Origin: Aliiroseovarius salicola
GTDB taxonomy: Bacteria; Pseudomonadota; Alphaproteobacteria; Rhodobacterales; Rhodobacteraceae
Length of the DNA: 45,540 nucleotides
Direction: 5' to 3'
Assembly (NCBI RefSeq): GCF_027891095.1
Contig: NZ_JAQIIO010000014.1
Location: 1-45,540, forward strand
The position numbers were made by a program, and so were the translations under genes. Of this stretch, positions 8,204 through 19,744 are shown piece by piece (the first letter of the stretch is position 1; each line of letters opens with the position of its first letter). The notes under the pieces were generated by a model. That model saw nothing but the letters and a program-made list of their open reading frames with translations, did not search any database and had not been told where the DNA came from.

Positions 8204-9070
8204 TCAGTAATTAACCCGCGGAGGTGCGCCCATCGGGTCAATCTCATGCTTCTTGCACAACTTCCCGATCAAACTCGCAGGATGCGGAGGAACGAATTCT
8301 TCCTGCCGGGCAAACTTCTTTCGCATCGGTTTGCCGCCAATGTGGTGCACCGTGTAACTTTCATCCGTCAACTCGAGAGGGTTTCTTTGTGGACGGAAAT
8401 AGTTTTTTCTGATCGAAAACGGATCAAACGGATTGAATGCTTTGGCACCAAGCGCATGGGCACTCTCACCTGTTTTTTTCAGGAAGTAGTTTACCGCAAT
8501 TGGTCCAAACAACGTGTAGTGCATTTTGGGCAAATCATCCAAGGAAACCGTAAAACCACCCTCCTCTGCCGGCAACAACTCTACTCCCTTTTCACGAACC
8601 ACACGACGAATTGGTCGTTCATTACGCCAATCAGCTTCAAAAAAGGGATCCGGTCGGTTTAGCATTTTCAGAAGCCCCTGCAATGCGGGCGATTCTGGAG
8701 GCAGACGAAACACCGCATTGCAAAGCTGTCGAGGGCTGGCAGGTGCAATCAGGTAAGGATCGTCTGGAAGAGGTTTAAGACAAACCACATCGCAGTCCAC
8801 CCACACTTCCCCTGTTTTCTGTATCATCAACATTCGAAATCGATCAGAAAACGCCGCCAGATTGCCGACCTTCATATGGGCGCATCGGTGGGGATCGGGA
8901 ACAATCTTGCTTGCATCGACCAATTTGACGCCCTTCGGGGCATTGCGAATTTTGTCGTATGAATACAGCGTCACCTCATGTCCGCAATCGACAAAAGACT
9001 GCAGGCAAAGCTGCTCCAAAAAAGACAGTTCCAATCCTGCCCAAAAAGATCCGATTTTTGGAAGTACCAT
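8204..9070 (-). CDS. Glycosyltransferase with DXD motif (GT32-like)
   Basis: 288 residues. The segment FSDRFRMLMIQKTGEVWVDC followed by DVVCLKPL contains the D-R and D-C-D (92-94) features of DXD sugar-nucleotide binding glycosyltransferases of the Gly_transf_sug/OCH1-like type. No signal peptide or membrane span is evident, so it is probably cytosolic and adds a sugar to a surface glycan or small acceptor. The acceptor cannot be deduced because no other glycan genes are nearby. The gene and its upstream region look AT-richer than the flanks, which may mean acquisition by transfer. Confidence 0.75.
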   Translation of the reverse strand: MVLPKIGSFWAGLELSFLEQLCLQSFVDCGHEVTLYSYDKIRNAPKGVKLVDASKIVPDPHRCAHMKVGNLAAFSDRFRMLMIQKTGEVWVDCDVVCLKPLPDDPYLIAPASPRQLCNAVFRLPPESPALQGLLKMLNRPDPFFEADWRNERPIRRVVREKGVELLPAEEGGFTVSLDDLPKMHYTLFGPIAVNYFLKKTGESAHALGAKAFNPFDPFSIRKNYFRPQRNPLELTDESYTVHHIGGKPMRKKFARQEEFVPPHPASLIGKLCKKHEIDPMGAPPRVNY

Positions 9071-9170
9071 TTATTCTGCTCTATTTATTTATTCGTACAG
9101 CCATCTGTATACGTAGTTATTGAAGCAATCCAACATTTTGAATTTTCGTTTCTCGGCCGATTGCACGAAC

Positions 9171-9185
9171 ACGGGTTAAACCCGT
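9171..9185. promoter_or_regulatory. 15-bp perfect palindrome in glycosyltransferase/VOC intergenic region
   Basis: ACGGGTT-A-AACCCGT lies in the 260-bp divergent gap between the glycosyltransferase and the VOC gene. It has no T-run, so an operator is more likely than a terminator. No regulator can be assigned. The rest of the gap is AT-rich and shows no other supportable feature. Confidence 0.4.
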
Positions 9186-9330
9186 CAATGCCAGATGCTA
9201 GGCCTTAGCGATTGTTTATCCATTTACCCTAAACCGGCATGGGTAGTTTTTATCTTCTGGAGGCATCGTTCCAATTTTGGGATTTGGTCATATTGCGCTA
9301 TTCTATTAGACAAAGCTCGAGGGGGACGAG

Positions 9331-9912
9331 ATGAAAAAAATTCAAGTGCAGGGCGTGCATCACATCACGATTAACGGAGCAGATCGTCAGACTTCGATTG
9401 ATTTCTGGGAGGGCGTGCTGGGGATGCCGTTTATTTTTGATCAACCTAATCTCGACAACCCAAATGAAGGGCACCTTTATTTTGATCCTGGTGATGGTCG
9501 GTTGATCACCATTTTCACAAATGAGGACCGCAGCCCTGACGCAACCCCCACTCCAAACCGGTCAGGTTCTGTCCATCATTTGGCTTTTGCTGTTGATCGC
9601 GCAACATTCCTTCAAGCCATTAAACGCCTCGACGAACGAGAAATTGTTCATTCCGGCCCTAAAGATCGGGGTTTCATGGATTCCATTTACTTTAGGGATC
9701 CGCTTGGCCTGCTGATCGAGCTGGCCAGCTACAAATTTTCGCCCCCATCAGGATGCACCCATGCAGATGTTCTGATCCGCGCGCACCAACTGCGTTTCAC
9801 CCGTGGGGACTACAATATCGCAGAAGAGCATTTGACGGACGCAATTGAAGAATTGGTCAAACAGCGTCAGGGTTCCCTGTCCGATGACAGAGGGCCGAAA
9901 TCGCCCTACTGA
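9331..9912 (+). CDS. VOC-family (glyoxalase/extradiol dioxygenase-like) protein
   Basis: 193 residues with two beta-alpha-beta-beta-beta modules. The metal-site residues expected in the family are visible as His10/11 in VHHITING, His82/83 in GSVHHLAF and Glu130 in PLGLLIELAS. The modules are followed by a 55-residue charged C-terminal tail with RAHQLRFTRGDYNIAEEHL. This set of residues suits a ring-cleaving dioxygenase-like or lyase protein, but the substrate is unknown. The ribosome site GAGGGGGACGAG is strong. The stop is only 3 bp from the stop of the convergent DUF1330 gene. Confidence 0.8.
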   Translation: MKKIQVQGVHHITINGADRQTSIDFWEGVLGMPFIFDQPNLDNPNEGHLYFDPGDGRLITIFTNEDRSPDATPTPNRSGSVHHLAFAVDRATFLQAIKRLDEREIVHSGPKDRGFMDSIYFRDPLGLLIELASYKFSPPSGCTHADVLIRAHQLRFTRGDYNIAEEHLTDAIEELVKQRQGSLSDDRGPKSPY

Positions 9913-9915
9913 AGT

Positions 9916-10203
9916 CTATTCGCTAGTCTCGACAATCAGAAGTTCACGTTCGGACGCATTTCGAGCATGGCCTAGTGCTTCCTGATACTCTGGGGAATGG
10001 TAACATTTTTCAGCATCTTCAACGCTGGGAAACTTCGCCACGACATTGCGCGGGCGCTCATTGCCTTCCAATTGCACATACCTTCCGGCACGAGCGATGA
10101 AATACCCACCGTGCTTCTCGATCGCAGGTCCCGCCAGTTTTGCGTATTTTCCATAGGCCTCTTCATCGGTCACGGTCACATGGGCAATCCAGAGTGCGGG
10201 CAT
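9916..10203 (-). CDS. DUF1330 domain protein
   Basis: 95 residues matching the ferredoxin-like DUF1330 family: MPALWIAHVTVTDEEAYGKY at the N-terminus, then GGYFIARAGR, FPSVEDAEKCYHSPEYQEA and a C-terminal ERELLIVE strand. The ATG at 10203 is preceded by AGGAGATGAAA, so the longer reading frame starting at 10239 is rejected. The family is cytosolic, dimeric and of unknown function. Confidence 0.88.
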   Translation of the reverse strand: MPALWIAHVTVTDEEAYGKYAKLAGPAIEKHGGYFIARAGRYVQLEGNERPRNVVAKFPSVEDAEKCYHSPEYQEALGHARNASERELLIVETSE

Positions 10204-10295
10204 TTTCATCTCCTGTAATAGAAAAGGTCGCGCCAGCATGGCACGACCCGTTCAATCTTGCGAGTGATTTTTGACCACCCGATCAACTATGTTCG

Positions 10296-12941
10296 TCAAC
10301 CAGCCAAGACAGCCTCAGCCGCTTTGATGGCCCCCTCCGCATTCTCTGCCGAAGCTCCACCACCCTGAGCCAACTCAGGACGACCACCGCCGCCTTTGCC
10401 ACCAAGTTCCGGTACTGCTGCTTTGACCAGATCCACTGCCGACAGATTGGCGATCAGATCTTTGGTCACACCAGCAGCCACAGCCACTTTGCCGTCATTA
10501 TCAGCAATGATCAAAACTGCACCGCTCTCCAGCCCAGCCTTGTGCTCATTGACCAGCGCCTGAAGGTCCTTGCCACCGACACCCTGAACCACGGTTGCGA
10601 GGAATTTCACACCGTTGATCTCTTTCACTTCGGCCCCGGCACCCGCCGCTTTCGCAAGCTCGCGTTTCAGGGTCGAGATTTCGGCGTTCAGGGATCTTCG
10701 CTCATCCATGAGCGCCTTGATCCGGTCAACAACTTCACCCGGCTTTGCTTTCAACATGCCTTGAAGCGCTGCTGCCCGGGCGGCCTCTTCCTCGATATAG
10801 GCAAACGCCGCCTTACCCGTCAGCGCCTCAATGCGGCGAATTCCGGCAGCGCTGGCGCCTTCTGACAGAATGACACAAACGCCGATTTCACCCGTACGCG
10901 ACACATGGGTGCCACCGCACAATTCAATGGAATAGGTCGCGCCTTCGGTGCCTTTGCCGGTGGGTGCATGGCCCATCGATACAACACGCACCTCGTCGCC
11001 GTATTTTTCTCCAAAGAGCGCCTGTGCGCCCATATCGCGCGCATCATCCGGCGTCATGATCCGGGTTTCAACCTTGGTGTTTTGGCGAATGTAGGTGTTC
11101 ACCTCACGCGCCACGTTCGACAGCTGCTGTGGTGTCACACCTTTATTGTGGCTGAAGTCAAACCGTAGACGATCATCGGCATTCAAAGAACCGCGCTGCG
11201 CCACATGTTCACCCAGTTCGTTGCGCAGGGCTTCATGCAGCAAATGCGTAGCCGAGTGATTGGCTCGAATGGCCGAACGGCGCAGGTGATCTACGGACAA
11301 TTCCGCCCCCTGGCCCACTTTGATCTCACCCTCTTCCACCAATGCAAAATGGATGAAGACATCGGCCACTTTCTTGGTATCGGAAATGCGAGCAGCGCCT
11401 GTTTCGGTTCGAATAAGGCCACTGTCCCCAACCTGACCACCGCTCTCGGCATAAAACGGCGTTTGATTTGCGACAATCTGAACTTCACTGCCCGCCTTGG
11501 CTGCATCCTGCTTTTCACTCCCAGAAATGAGCGCCAGCACCTGCCCTTCGGCATGTTCAGTGTCATAACCAAGGAATTCGGTCACGCCATGTTCTTCGGC
11601 CAGATCAAACCAGATTGTTGCGTCAGCAGCCTCTCCTGATCCGGACCAAGCCGCACGCGCCCGTTCTTTTTGCTCTTCCATCGCAGCATCAAATCCGGCC
11701 TGATCCACGCCACGTCCCTTTTCACGCAGAGCATCCTGCGTGAGGTCGAGCGGGAAGCCGTAGGTGTCATACAGCTTAAATGCAGTTTCGCCCGGCAGAT
11801 CTGCGCCCTCTCCCAAGCCAGTCAGCTCGTCATCCAGAAGCTTCAACCCGCGATCAAGCGTCTTCTTAAATCGAGTTTCCTCATTCAGAAGGGTTTCCTC
11901 GATCATGGTTTGGGCACGGCCCAGCTCAGGATAGGCCTGCCCCATCTGCGCGACCAATTCTGGCACCAGGCGGTGCATAACCGGATCCCTGGCGCCCAGC
12001 AAATGCGCATGACGCATGGCACGGCGCATGATGCGGCGCAGCACGTAACCACGGCCCTCATTCGACGGAAGCACGCCATCGGCCATCAGGAACGAAGTCG
12101 AGCGCAAGTGGTCAGCAATTACGCGGTGATGCACGTTCTGTTCACCATAGGGGTCCACATTTGTGGCATGGGCAGAAGCCTCGATCAGCGCCTTGAACAA
12201 ATCGGTGTCATAGTTGTCATGGCTGCCCTGCAACAAAGCGCCAATCCGCTCCAGCCCCATACCGGTGTCGATCGACTGCATGTCCAGAGGAACCATCGAG
12301 CCATCCGCAAACTGCTCGTTCTGCATGAAAACGATGTTCCAGATTTCAATGAACCGGTCGCCATCCTCTTCCGGGCTGCCCGGAGGGCCACCCCAGATGT
12401 GATCGCCGTGATCATAGAAAATTTCGGTGCAGGGACCACAGGGGCCGGTCGGCCCCATCTGCCAGAAATTGTCGTTGGTGGCGATGCGGATAATCCGATC
12501 TTCTGGCACCCCAACCTTTTTCCAGATCTCGAACGCCTCGTCATCGGTGTGATAGACCGTGGTGTAGAGTTTATCCTTCGGAATATCGAATTCGCCGGTG
12601 ATCAACTCCCAGGCAAAGGGGATCGCTTCATTCTTGAAATAGTCGCCAAAGCTGAAATTGCCGAGCATTTCAAAGAAAGTGTGGTGGCGCGCCGTGTAAC
12701 CCACATTGTCGAGGTCGTTGTGTTTACCGCCGGCGCGCACACATTTTTGTGCCGTCGTAGCCCGCACGTAATCACGCTTCTCCACCCCTGTGAAAAGGTT
12801 TTTGAACTGCACCATACCCGAGTTCACGAACATGAGTGTCGGGTCGTTGCGCGGCACGAGTGGGGAGCTGTCCACCACCTCATGTCCCTGCTTTTCGAAA
12901 TAATCCAGGAAGGTCGAGCGAATGTCGTTCAGACTGGCCAT
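10296..12941 (-). CDS. alaS: Alanyl-tRNA synthetase
   Basis: 881 residues, full length. The class II catalytic core shows [15 protein letters not shown] and the motif-3 signature GMGLERI (about 227-233). The editing domain has the zinc/hydrolysis residues His562, His566 (HSATH) and Cys675, His679 (CGGTH), so mischarged Ser/Gly-tRNA clearance should be intact. The C-Ala domain ends with the glycine-rich [16 protein letters not shown]. The ribosome site AAGAGG is upstream. It follows recA on the same strand, separated by 151 bp that include a recA terminator, so some expression may come from its own promoter. Confidence 0.98.
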   Translation of the reverse strand: MASLNDIRSTFLDYFEKQGHEVVDSSPLVPRNDPTLMFVNSGMVQFKNLFTGVEKRDYVRATTAQKCVRAGGKHNDLDNVGYTARHHTFFEMLGNFSFGDYFKNEAIPFAWELITGEFDIPKDKLYTTVYHTDDEAFEIWKKVGVPEDRIIRIATNDNFWQMGPTGPCGPCTEIFYDHGDHIWGGPPGSPEEDGDRFIEIWNIVFMQNEQFADGSMVPLDMQSIDTGMGLERIGALLQGSHDNYDTDLFKALIEASAHATNVDPYGEQNVHHRVIADHLRSTSFLMADGVLPSNEGRGYVLRRIMRRAMRHAHLLGARDPVMHRLVPELVAQMGQAYPELGRAQTMIEETLLNEETRFKKTLDRGLKLLDDELTGLGEGADLPGETAFKLYDTYGFPLDLTQDALREKGRGVDQAGFDAAMEEQKERARAAWSGSGEAADATIWFDLAEEHGVTEFLGYDTEHAEGQVLALISGSEKQDAAKAGSEVQIVANQTPFYAESGGQVGDSGLIRTETGAARISDTKKVADVFIHFALVEEGEIKVGQGAELSVDHLRRSAIRANHSATHLLHEALRNELGEHVAQRGSLNADDRLRFDFSHNKGVTPQQLSNVAREVNTYIRQNTKVETRIMTPDDARDMGAQALFGEKYGDEVRVVSMGHAPTGKGTEGATYSIELCGGTHVSRTGEIGVCVILSEGASAAGIRRIEALTGKAAFAYIEEEAARAAALQGMLKAKPGEVVDRIKALMDERRSLNAEISTLKRELAKAAGAGAEVKEINGVKFLATVVQGVGGKDLQALVNEHKAGLESGAVLIIADNDGKVAVAAGVTKDLIANLSAVDLVKAAVPELGGKGGGGRPELAQGGGASAENAEGAIKAAEAVLAG

Positions 12942-13026
12942 GTGTCAATGCCTCTTGTCAGCTTTCGCAGTGGTTTACCCGCCCCTGCTCCCCCTGTCCA
13001 CAGGCCAAGTAACTTCCAACCAGCCC

Positions 13027-13058
13027 AAAAAAACAAAAGGCCGGGATTGATCCCGACC
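13027..13058 (-). terminator. Rho-independent terminator downstream of recA
   Basis: Read on the minus strand, GGTCGGGAT and ATCCCGGCC form a 9-bp stem with one G-U pair, followed by TTTTGTTTTTTT. It lies between recA and alaS and should uncouple the SOS-controlled recA from alaS, at least in part. Confidence 0.85.
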
Positions 13059-13092
13059 CTTGTCGTCAATGCGTTGACATTGATGCGTTTGA

Positions 13093-14166
13093 TCAGGCCT
13101 CTAACAAGCCATCATCTTCATCTCGTTCAGCGGGTGGCATTTCAAAATCCAGCCCGTGTGCCGCCCGTATCTTGTCTTCAATCTCAAGCGCGGTACGGGT
13201 GTTTTCACGCAAATAGTTCTTGGCATTCTCACGCCCCTGACCGATGCGCTCATCTCCGTAGCTAAACCAGGAGCCTGATTTCTCGACGACACCGGCCTTG
13301 ACGCCAAGATCCAGAAGTTCACCCATTTTTGAGATCCCTTCACCGTACATGATGTCGAATTCAACTTGCTTGAACGGCGGCGCCACTTTGTTTTTCACCA
13401 CTTTTACGCGGGTCGCATTGCCTACCACTTCATCTCGGTCCTTGATCGCACCGATACGGCGAATATCAAGACGTACCGAGCTATAGAACTTCAGTGCATT
13501 GCCGCCGGTCGTGGTTTCAGGGCTTCCAAACATTACGCCAATTTTCATGCGGATCTGGTTGATGAAAATCACCATGCAATTGGAACGCGCAATCGAGCTG
13601 GTCAGTTTACGCATCGCTTGGCTCATCAACCGGGCCTGAACACCAACACTGCTGTCGCCCATATCGCCTTCCAGCTCGGATTTTGGCGTCAGCGCTGCGA
13701 CCGAGTCGACCACAACCATGTTCACTGCCCCGGAACGCACCAGCGTATCGACGATTTCAAGCGCCTGCTCTCCGGTGTCCGGCTGACTGATGAGAAGTTC
13801 ATCGAGATCCACGCCGAGTTTCTTTGCATACATCGGATCCAACGCGTGCTCGGCGTCGACAAATGCACAAACTCCGCCTTTTTTCTGCTCTTCCGCCACA
13901 CAATGCAATGTCAGCGTTGTCTTGCCAGAGCTTTCGGGGCCGTAGATTTCTACAACCCGCCCCTTCGGCAGACCACCAATTCCAAGAGCAATATCCAACC
14001 CAAGGGATCCGGTGGACGTGCTTTCAATTTCGGCGACCGGGTTATCGCCCCCAAGCTTCATAATAGAGCCTTTGCCGAATTGACGCTCGATCTGGGCCAA
14101 TGCGCTGTCCAGCGCCTTTTTCTTGTCGCCTTCGCGTTTCATATCAAAAATATCCGCTGTCGCCAT
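13093..14166 (-). CDS. recA: Recombinase RecA
   Basis: 357 residues. The Walker A motif GPESSGKT is at 76-83; loop L2 is visible as [20 protein letters not shown]; the C-terminus is acidic ([10 protein letters not shown]). It is the ATP-dependent strand-exchange protein of homologous recombination and the co-protease that triggers LexA cleavage. The start at 14166 is preceded by GGGAAGAAACA and begins at the conserved N-terminal helix, so the upstream in-frame ATG at 14205 is rejected. The promoter and an SOS box lie about 50-100 bp upstream. Confidence 0.98.
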   Translation of the reverse strand: MATADIFDMKREGDKKKALDSALAQIERQFGKGSIMKLGGDNPVAEIESTSTGSLGLDIALGIGGLPKGRVVEIYGPESSGKTTLTLHCVAEEQKKGGVCAFVDAEHALDPMYAKKLGVDLDELLISQPDTGEQALEIVDTLVRSGAVNMVVVDSVAALTPKSELEGDMGDSSVGVQARLMSQAMRKLTSSIARSNCMVIFINQIRMKIGVMFGSPETTTGGNALKFYSSVRLDIRRIGAIKDRDEVVGNATRVKVVKNKVAPPFKQVEFDIMYGEGISKMGELLDLGVKAGVVEKSGSWFSYGDERIGQGRENAKNYLRENTRTALEIEDKIRAAHGLDFEMPPAERDEDDGLLEA

Positions 14167-14215
14167 TGTTTCTTCCCTTATTCCACACCAACGAACATAC
14201 GGCAACCTGGCCTTT

Positions 14216-14230
14216 GTTCACTTGATGTTC
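14216..14230 (-). promoter_or_regulatory. LexA (SOS) box of recA
   Basis: GTTC-N7-GTTC (GAACATCAAGTGAAC on the coding strand) exactly fits the alphaproteobacterial LexA operator. It starts 50 bp upstream of the recA ATG and just downstream of the predicted -10, so LexA would block initiation. Confidence 0.85.
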
Positions 14231-14239
14231 TTATATTCT

Positions 14240-14267
14240 CTTATAGGACAAAAAGAGAACATATCAA
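14240..14267 (-). promoter_or_regulatory. recA promoter (-35 and -10)
   Basis: On the minus strand TTGATA (14262-14267) is followed after 16 bp by TATAAG (14240-14245). The SOS box begins about 9 bp after the -10, at the expected transcription start. The prediction is from consensus only. Confidence 0.65.
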
Positions 14268-14357
14268 CTTGTTATTTACCAACTCCACCGTATATCCAAG
14301 TTGGTTTCCAATTCATTAACAGCCCCAAGTCTGCTGTATCTCATTGTAATTATGTGG

Positions 14358-16901
14358 TTAATGAATTTGCCGTTGAACAGTCGAAGTCAATTCTGTCAGC
14401 GAAAATGGTTTTGGAAGGAACACTGAATTCGGCACACGCGCTTGATGTTCTGCAACCGAATCCTCGGCGTATCCGGATACAAACACCACCTTTACATGAG
14501 GGCGATTTTCCAACGCTTTCATGACCCATGTAGGACCATCCATTCCTGGCATGACAACATCCGTCACAAACACATCCACTTCCAGGGTTGGATCCTCAAG
14601 CAGACACAAAGCACTTTCAGCATCTTCAGCTTCGAGCACTGTATAACCTCGCATTCGCAGTGCTCTTGACGCAAACGCTCGGACCGATGCCTCGTCCTCA
14701 ACCAACAAGACAACCCCACCGATAGACGCCGGGCTTGCGAGTTCATGTGTCGAAGACGGCAAGCCACGCCCGGTTTCTCGATCAGATGCAGTACTTGTCA
14801 TGCTGGTCACTTTGGAAATGATTGAATTAACGGTTTGATTTTTGGGGGACGGTCTTATCGGTGAGGAGATGGCGTTTTCTTCGGCAAGTATCAGGGGGGC
14901 GATTTGATCTTGTTCGATGGTTTCAGGAGCTCCCATCTCCGCAAAGCCCCCTTCTGGGTGGCTGTCCAAATTAGAATTTGAACCTTCTTTCTCCTGTTTC
15001 CAGACCGGGAAATACAAAGTGAAAGTGGTACCTGACCCCGGAACAGTATCCACGAATATGAAACCACCCGTCTGTTTAACAATGCCATAGGCCATGGAAA
15101 GCCCAAGACCAGTGCCCTGCCCTGCATTTTTGGTTGTAAAAAACGGTTCAAAAATTTTGTTTATCTTATCCGCACCGATCCCAGTTCCATGATCGATCAC
15201 CCGGACGGTGACATATTCACCTGCAGGAACTGTCGCTCGATCTCTCTCAAGAGCCCCATCTAAAATTACATTTCGCGTCTCAACCCGAACAACTCCTCCG
15301 TCCGGCATTGCATCCCGCGCATTTACAACAAGATTCATGATGACCTGGTCTAGCTGGCGCCGATCAGCACGTATCTCAAGCAATTTTTCATCGTGGTCCA
15401 GCTCAAGGCATACCTTCTCGCCCACCAAACGATTTAGGAGATGTGTCAAGTCGGACAACGTGTCAGACAAGTCAATCACTTCCGGGCGCAGAGTTTGCTT
15501 GCGCGAAAATGCGAGCAACTGTCCCACGAGCGAGGCCGCGCGGTTTGCGTTTTGATGAATTTGTGCAAGATCCGAAAACTCCGGATCCGCCTCGTCTCTA
15601 CCGGTCAGCAACAGGTCACAATGACCCGAAATGGCCGTGAGGAGATTGTTGAAATCATGTGCGACCCCTCCTGCCAGTTGACCAATAGCCTGCATTTTCT
15701 GGCTTTGGACAAACTGTGCCTCGAGTGTCTTGAGTTCTGTTGCGTCTTGAAGCACCGCAACAAGAGTTGGCCCCTGATCATCACTCATCTGGCTGAGGGA
15801 AATTTGCAGGAACACCTCATCTTCCGGCTTACTGGCTCGGACCACCTCAGTACGACCAAGATGCCTTCCTGCATGCGCCTCTGCCAACCAATCTGAAACA
15901 GGACGCCCCAGCCCTTCAACCTGATCAGACAACATGGATCCAACTGCTGTTTCATCGGAAAGCAGGTCACGTGCTCTTTTATTGGCGATGGTAATTGCTC
16001 CGTTGGCATCCAGTTTCAACAGTGGAACTGGCAACAACTCAAGCCCGGCCCACTCACTTTTGGTCATCGAAGGGAGGTTATCTGCCGGAAGTAAATACAA
16101 CTCTTTCCGTTCGGCAGAACAATTTACTTCGTGAACCACCACAGGGACCGGTCCGGATTTTCCGGACACATTCGTAACAACACCCGCGCGCACGGGGGTT
16201 TCTAAAAAAACGCGGTCTAAGGTTGTTTCTCGCCCGCCAAGTAAGAACCGCGCGGCTTCATTCATGAACAAGATGGTCCCGTTCTTTGATGCGGTTAGCA
16301 TCGGAAGTGCTATATTTTCTCCTGTTCGACCTGCGCCTGCGACTTCTCCAAGAGCGTCAATTCGCCACAAAAAACCGGTGGCTTCCATCGCATGGACCGA
16401 TACCCGCACATGCCCGCGCCTGAGAACAACATCTTCGCTCGCAGAATGTGACACCTCAGCACGGCTTTGAAGACGGGACAGCATTGCAGATGGGGAGGCA
16501 TACAGATTTCGAAACGCCAGTGATAATGTGCGCCCTACTTCCGCCGAATATTGTACGGAACCGATTTGGTTCACATATATGACTTCTCCGTCAGGGTCAG
16601 TTGCAAAAATGGCCGAGGCGTCGTGTTCTGCATAGGAAGAAAGTGTCGCCCGAAGCCGTGAAAGCCGGATTAGATGCCACGTGCTCAGCCCTTTCACTAG
16701 CAGTGCAAGACAGAGCAGAGTTCCGCCACAAACCAACAGGGAAACAAATATCGAGAAGGGTAGTTCCGGTGCCAACATCGCGGTGGCAAGGATGCCTACA
16801 GCAAATGCGAACACATATAGGGAGCGCGGCGACAGATCCTGCGCGGTTTTTATCATTGGATGCGGAGACAAGGCAGAACGCGCCACGAGGCTCCCTTTCA
16901 T
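14358..16901 (-). CDS. cckA: Cell-cycle hybrid histidine kinase CckA
   Basis: 847 residues. Two N-terminal membrane helices (about 28-46 and 50-69) are followed by PAS-like sensor regions (about 90-200, 200-280 and 285-390), the DHp domain with phospho-acceptor His415 in GGVAHDFNN, an ATPase domain with Asn527 and GTGLGLSM (597-604), a 90-residue low-complexity linker, and a receiver domain with acidic Glu735/Asp736, phospho-acceptor Asp781 and Lys831. The DHp and receiver sequences are those of CckA, which phosphorylates ChpT and then CtrA, controlling motility, gene transfer agents and the cell cycle in this group. The upstream region holds a TTAA-N7-TTAA element. Confidence 0.93.
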   Translation of the reverse strand: MKGSLVARSALSPHPMIKTAQDLSPRSLYVFAFAVGILATAMLAPELPFSIFVSLLVCGGTLLCLALLVKGLSTWHLIRLSRLRATLSSYAEHDASAIFATDPDGEVIYVNQIGSVQYSAEVGRTLSLAFRNLYASPSAMLSRLQSRAEVSHSASEDVVLRRGHVRVSVHAMEATGFLWRIDALGEVAGAGRTGENIALPMLTASKNGTILFMNEAARFLLGGRETTLDRVFLETPVRAGVVTNVSGKSGPVPVVVHEVNCSAERKELYLLPADNLPSMTKSEWAGLELLPVPLLKLDANGAITIANKRARDLLSDETAVGSMLSDQVEGLGRPVSDWLAEAHAGRHLGRTEVVRASKPEDEVFLQISLSQMSDDQGPTLVAVLQDATELKTLEAQFVQSQKMQAIGQLAGGVAHDFNNLLTAISGHCDLLLTGRDEADPEFSDLAQIHQNANRAASLVGQLLAFSRKQTLRPEVIDLSDTLSDLTHLLNRLVGEKVCLELDHDEKLLEIRADRRQLDQVIMNLVVNARDAMPDGGVVRVETRNVILDGALERDRATVPAGEYVTVRVIDHGTGIGADKINKIFEPFFTTKNAGQGTGLGLSMAYGIVKQTGGFIFVDTVPGSGTTFTLYFPVWKQEKEGSNSNLDSHPEGGFAEMGAPETIEQDQIAPLILAEENAISSPIRPSPKNQTVNSIISKVTSMTSTASDRETGRGLPSSTHELASPASIGGVVLLVEDEASVRAFASRALRMRGYTVLEAEDAESALCLLEDPTLEVDVFVTDVVMPGMDGPTWVMKALENRPHVKVVFVSGYAEDSVAEHQARVPNSVFLPKPFSLTELTSTVQRQIH

Positions 16902-16931
16902 AAGGATTCGATTGCTCTCCTTTTTGAGCGC

Positions 16932-16958
16932 GTATCGTTAACGCAGCCTTAACGATAC
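16932..16958. promoter_or_regulatory. Perfect inverted repeat with CtrA-like TTAA-N7-TTAA upstream of cckA
   Basis: GTATCGTTAA and TTAACGATAC are perfect 10-bp arms around CGCAGCC. The inner ends give TTAA-N7-TTAA followed by C, the CtrA consensus on both strands. It lies 31-57 bp upstream of the cckA start and 45 bp after the end of the rRNA methyltransferase gene. It could be a CtrA site giving feedback on cckA or a transcript-end hairpin; no T-run follows it. Confidence 0.55.
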
Positions 16959-17002
16959 CAAATCGCCCTTAGAAAAGCGCCATCAATCCCCCTCTGGTTG
17001 AT

Positions 17003-18166
17003 TTAACCAACAGAAAACTCTCGCGTCAATAGAGCAATGTAAAATCCATCCCCACCATCCAAAGGGGTGAACTGCCGTTCTTGCTTAACAGCCCATTGCC
17101 CCGACAAAGTAGCCACCTGATCCTGATTTTCCGATCTGAACAGCGAGCAAGTTGCATATGCTATGGCGCCACCATCAGCCGTGTAAGATTGGATTTTCTT
17201 TAAAATATCAGACTGTATAGATCTTATTTCATCTAATCTTTCGCGGGAAAGGCTCCACTTTCCCTGCGGATCCCTGCGCCACGAACCACTCCCGGAACAC
17301 GGGGCATCCGCAAGCACCAGATCAAATGGCGCCTGCTTGGACAGGTTCTCCGGCGAGCAAATCTCGATCTCCACACCAGCTCGTCTGGCACGGGTCGGAA
17401 TGTCTTTCATACGACGCGTTGAAATGTCGTGTGCCACAACTTCGGCCCCAAGAGCCGCCATCGCCAGCGACTTCCCTCCACCGCCTGCACAGTAATCCAG
17501 AACGCGCATTCCTGGGCGAATTCCCAGTTGCTCCACTAATGCCTGAGAAGCAGCGTCCTGCAATTCAACCAGGCCATTACTATAAGCACTGGAAGCAGAA
17601 ACTTTACGAGGATTTTCAACCACTTCCAAAGCAGAACTGGCAAGGTCATGCGAACGGCTTATCACCCCATCCTTGGCCAATTGCGACTGAGCTTCCTCAC
17701 GGTTCACTTTCGCAAGATTTACCCGCAGAAACACCGGAGCGCGATCCCGAAGGAGCTTCAGGACCGCATCACATTCATCACCCAAACTGTTTTGAAACAA
17801 CGGGTAACACCAATCCGGGCAATCCAGCGTTTCCGCGGTTGTTGGCTTAGTAGCAGGTTGCTGCTCGAAAGCAGAAAGCTCTTTCGGAGCGTGGCCAATG
17901 CCATTGAACAACGTCTCGGGATCAATCCCTTGCCCGCGCAACAAACCAATCATGGTTGCCCGACCGTCGGCACCCCCACCCAAGGCCTGCGACGAGCGCA
18001 ATCGGCGAAGTGCGTCAAATACATGATCTCGGATCGCAGCGCGGTCTTTTGATCCGGCAAAGCGATGGCTGCGGGCCCAACCCGTCAGTGCTTTTTCAGC
18101 AGGCTGACCGGATAGGATGGTATCCAGCACTTCGATGGCGGCGGCGACGCGCGCACCGGGGGTCAT
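17003..18166 (-). CDS. RsmB/NOP-family RNA (cytosine-5) methyltransferase
   Basis: 387 residues. An N-terminal NusB-like helical part (about 1-60) is followed by a Rossmann methyltransferase domain. The SAM-binding motif is VLDYCAGGGGKS (222-233). The two catalytic cysteines of m5C RNA methyltransferases are present: Cys290 in ADAPCSGSGSWRRDP and Cys340 in AYATCSLFRSEN. The family includes RsmB, which modifies 16S rRNA C967; the exact target here is inferred. The ATG at 18166 follows a G-rich stretch and is preferred over an in-frame TTG at 18178. It lies 47 bp downstream of guaB, probably in one operon. Confidence 0.88.
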   Translation of the reverse strand: MTPGARVAAAIEVLDTILSGQPAEKALTGWARSHRFAGSKDRAAIRDHVFDALRRLRSSQALGGGADGRATMIGLLRGQGIDPETLFNGIGHAPKELSAFEQQPATKPTTAETLDCPDWCYPLFQNSLGDECDAVLKLLRDRAPVFLRVNLAKVNREEAQSQLAKDGVISRSHDLASSALEVVENPRKVSASSAYSNGLVELQDAASQALVEQLGIRPGMRVLDYCAGGGGKSLAMAALGAEVVAHDISTRRMKDIPTRARRAGVEIEICSPENLSKQAPFDLVLADAPCSGSGSWRRDPQGKWSLSRERLDEIRSIQSDILKKIQSYTADGGAIAYATCSLFRSENQDQVATLSGQWAVKQERQFTPLDGGDGFYIALLTREFSVG

Positions 18167-18213
18167 CCCGCCCCCCAATACACATTAATTTCGCTGCACA
18201 ACATCTTGTTATA

Positions 18214-19698
<1,485 letters not shown>

Positions 19699-19744
19699 CT
19701 ATCTCATGCGTTTGGGGTTTTGAAAAGGGTTGATTTGAATTTAT

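Noticed and set aside
11670-13265. 531-codon plus-strand open frame across alaS
   Set aside because: It is antisense to alaS, runs past it into recA, has no domain or ribosome site, and is explained by codon use of the real gene.
13366-14319. 317-codon plus-strand frame over recA
   Set aside because: Antisense to recA and crosses its promoter; no recognisable protein.
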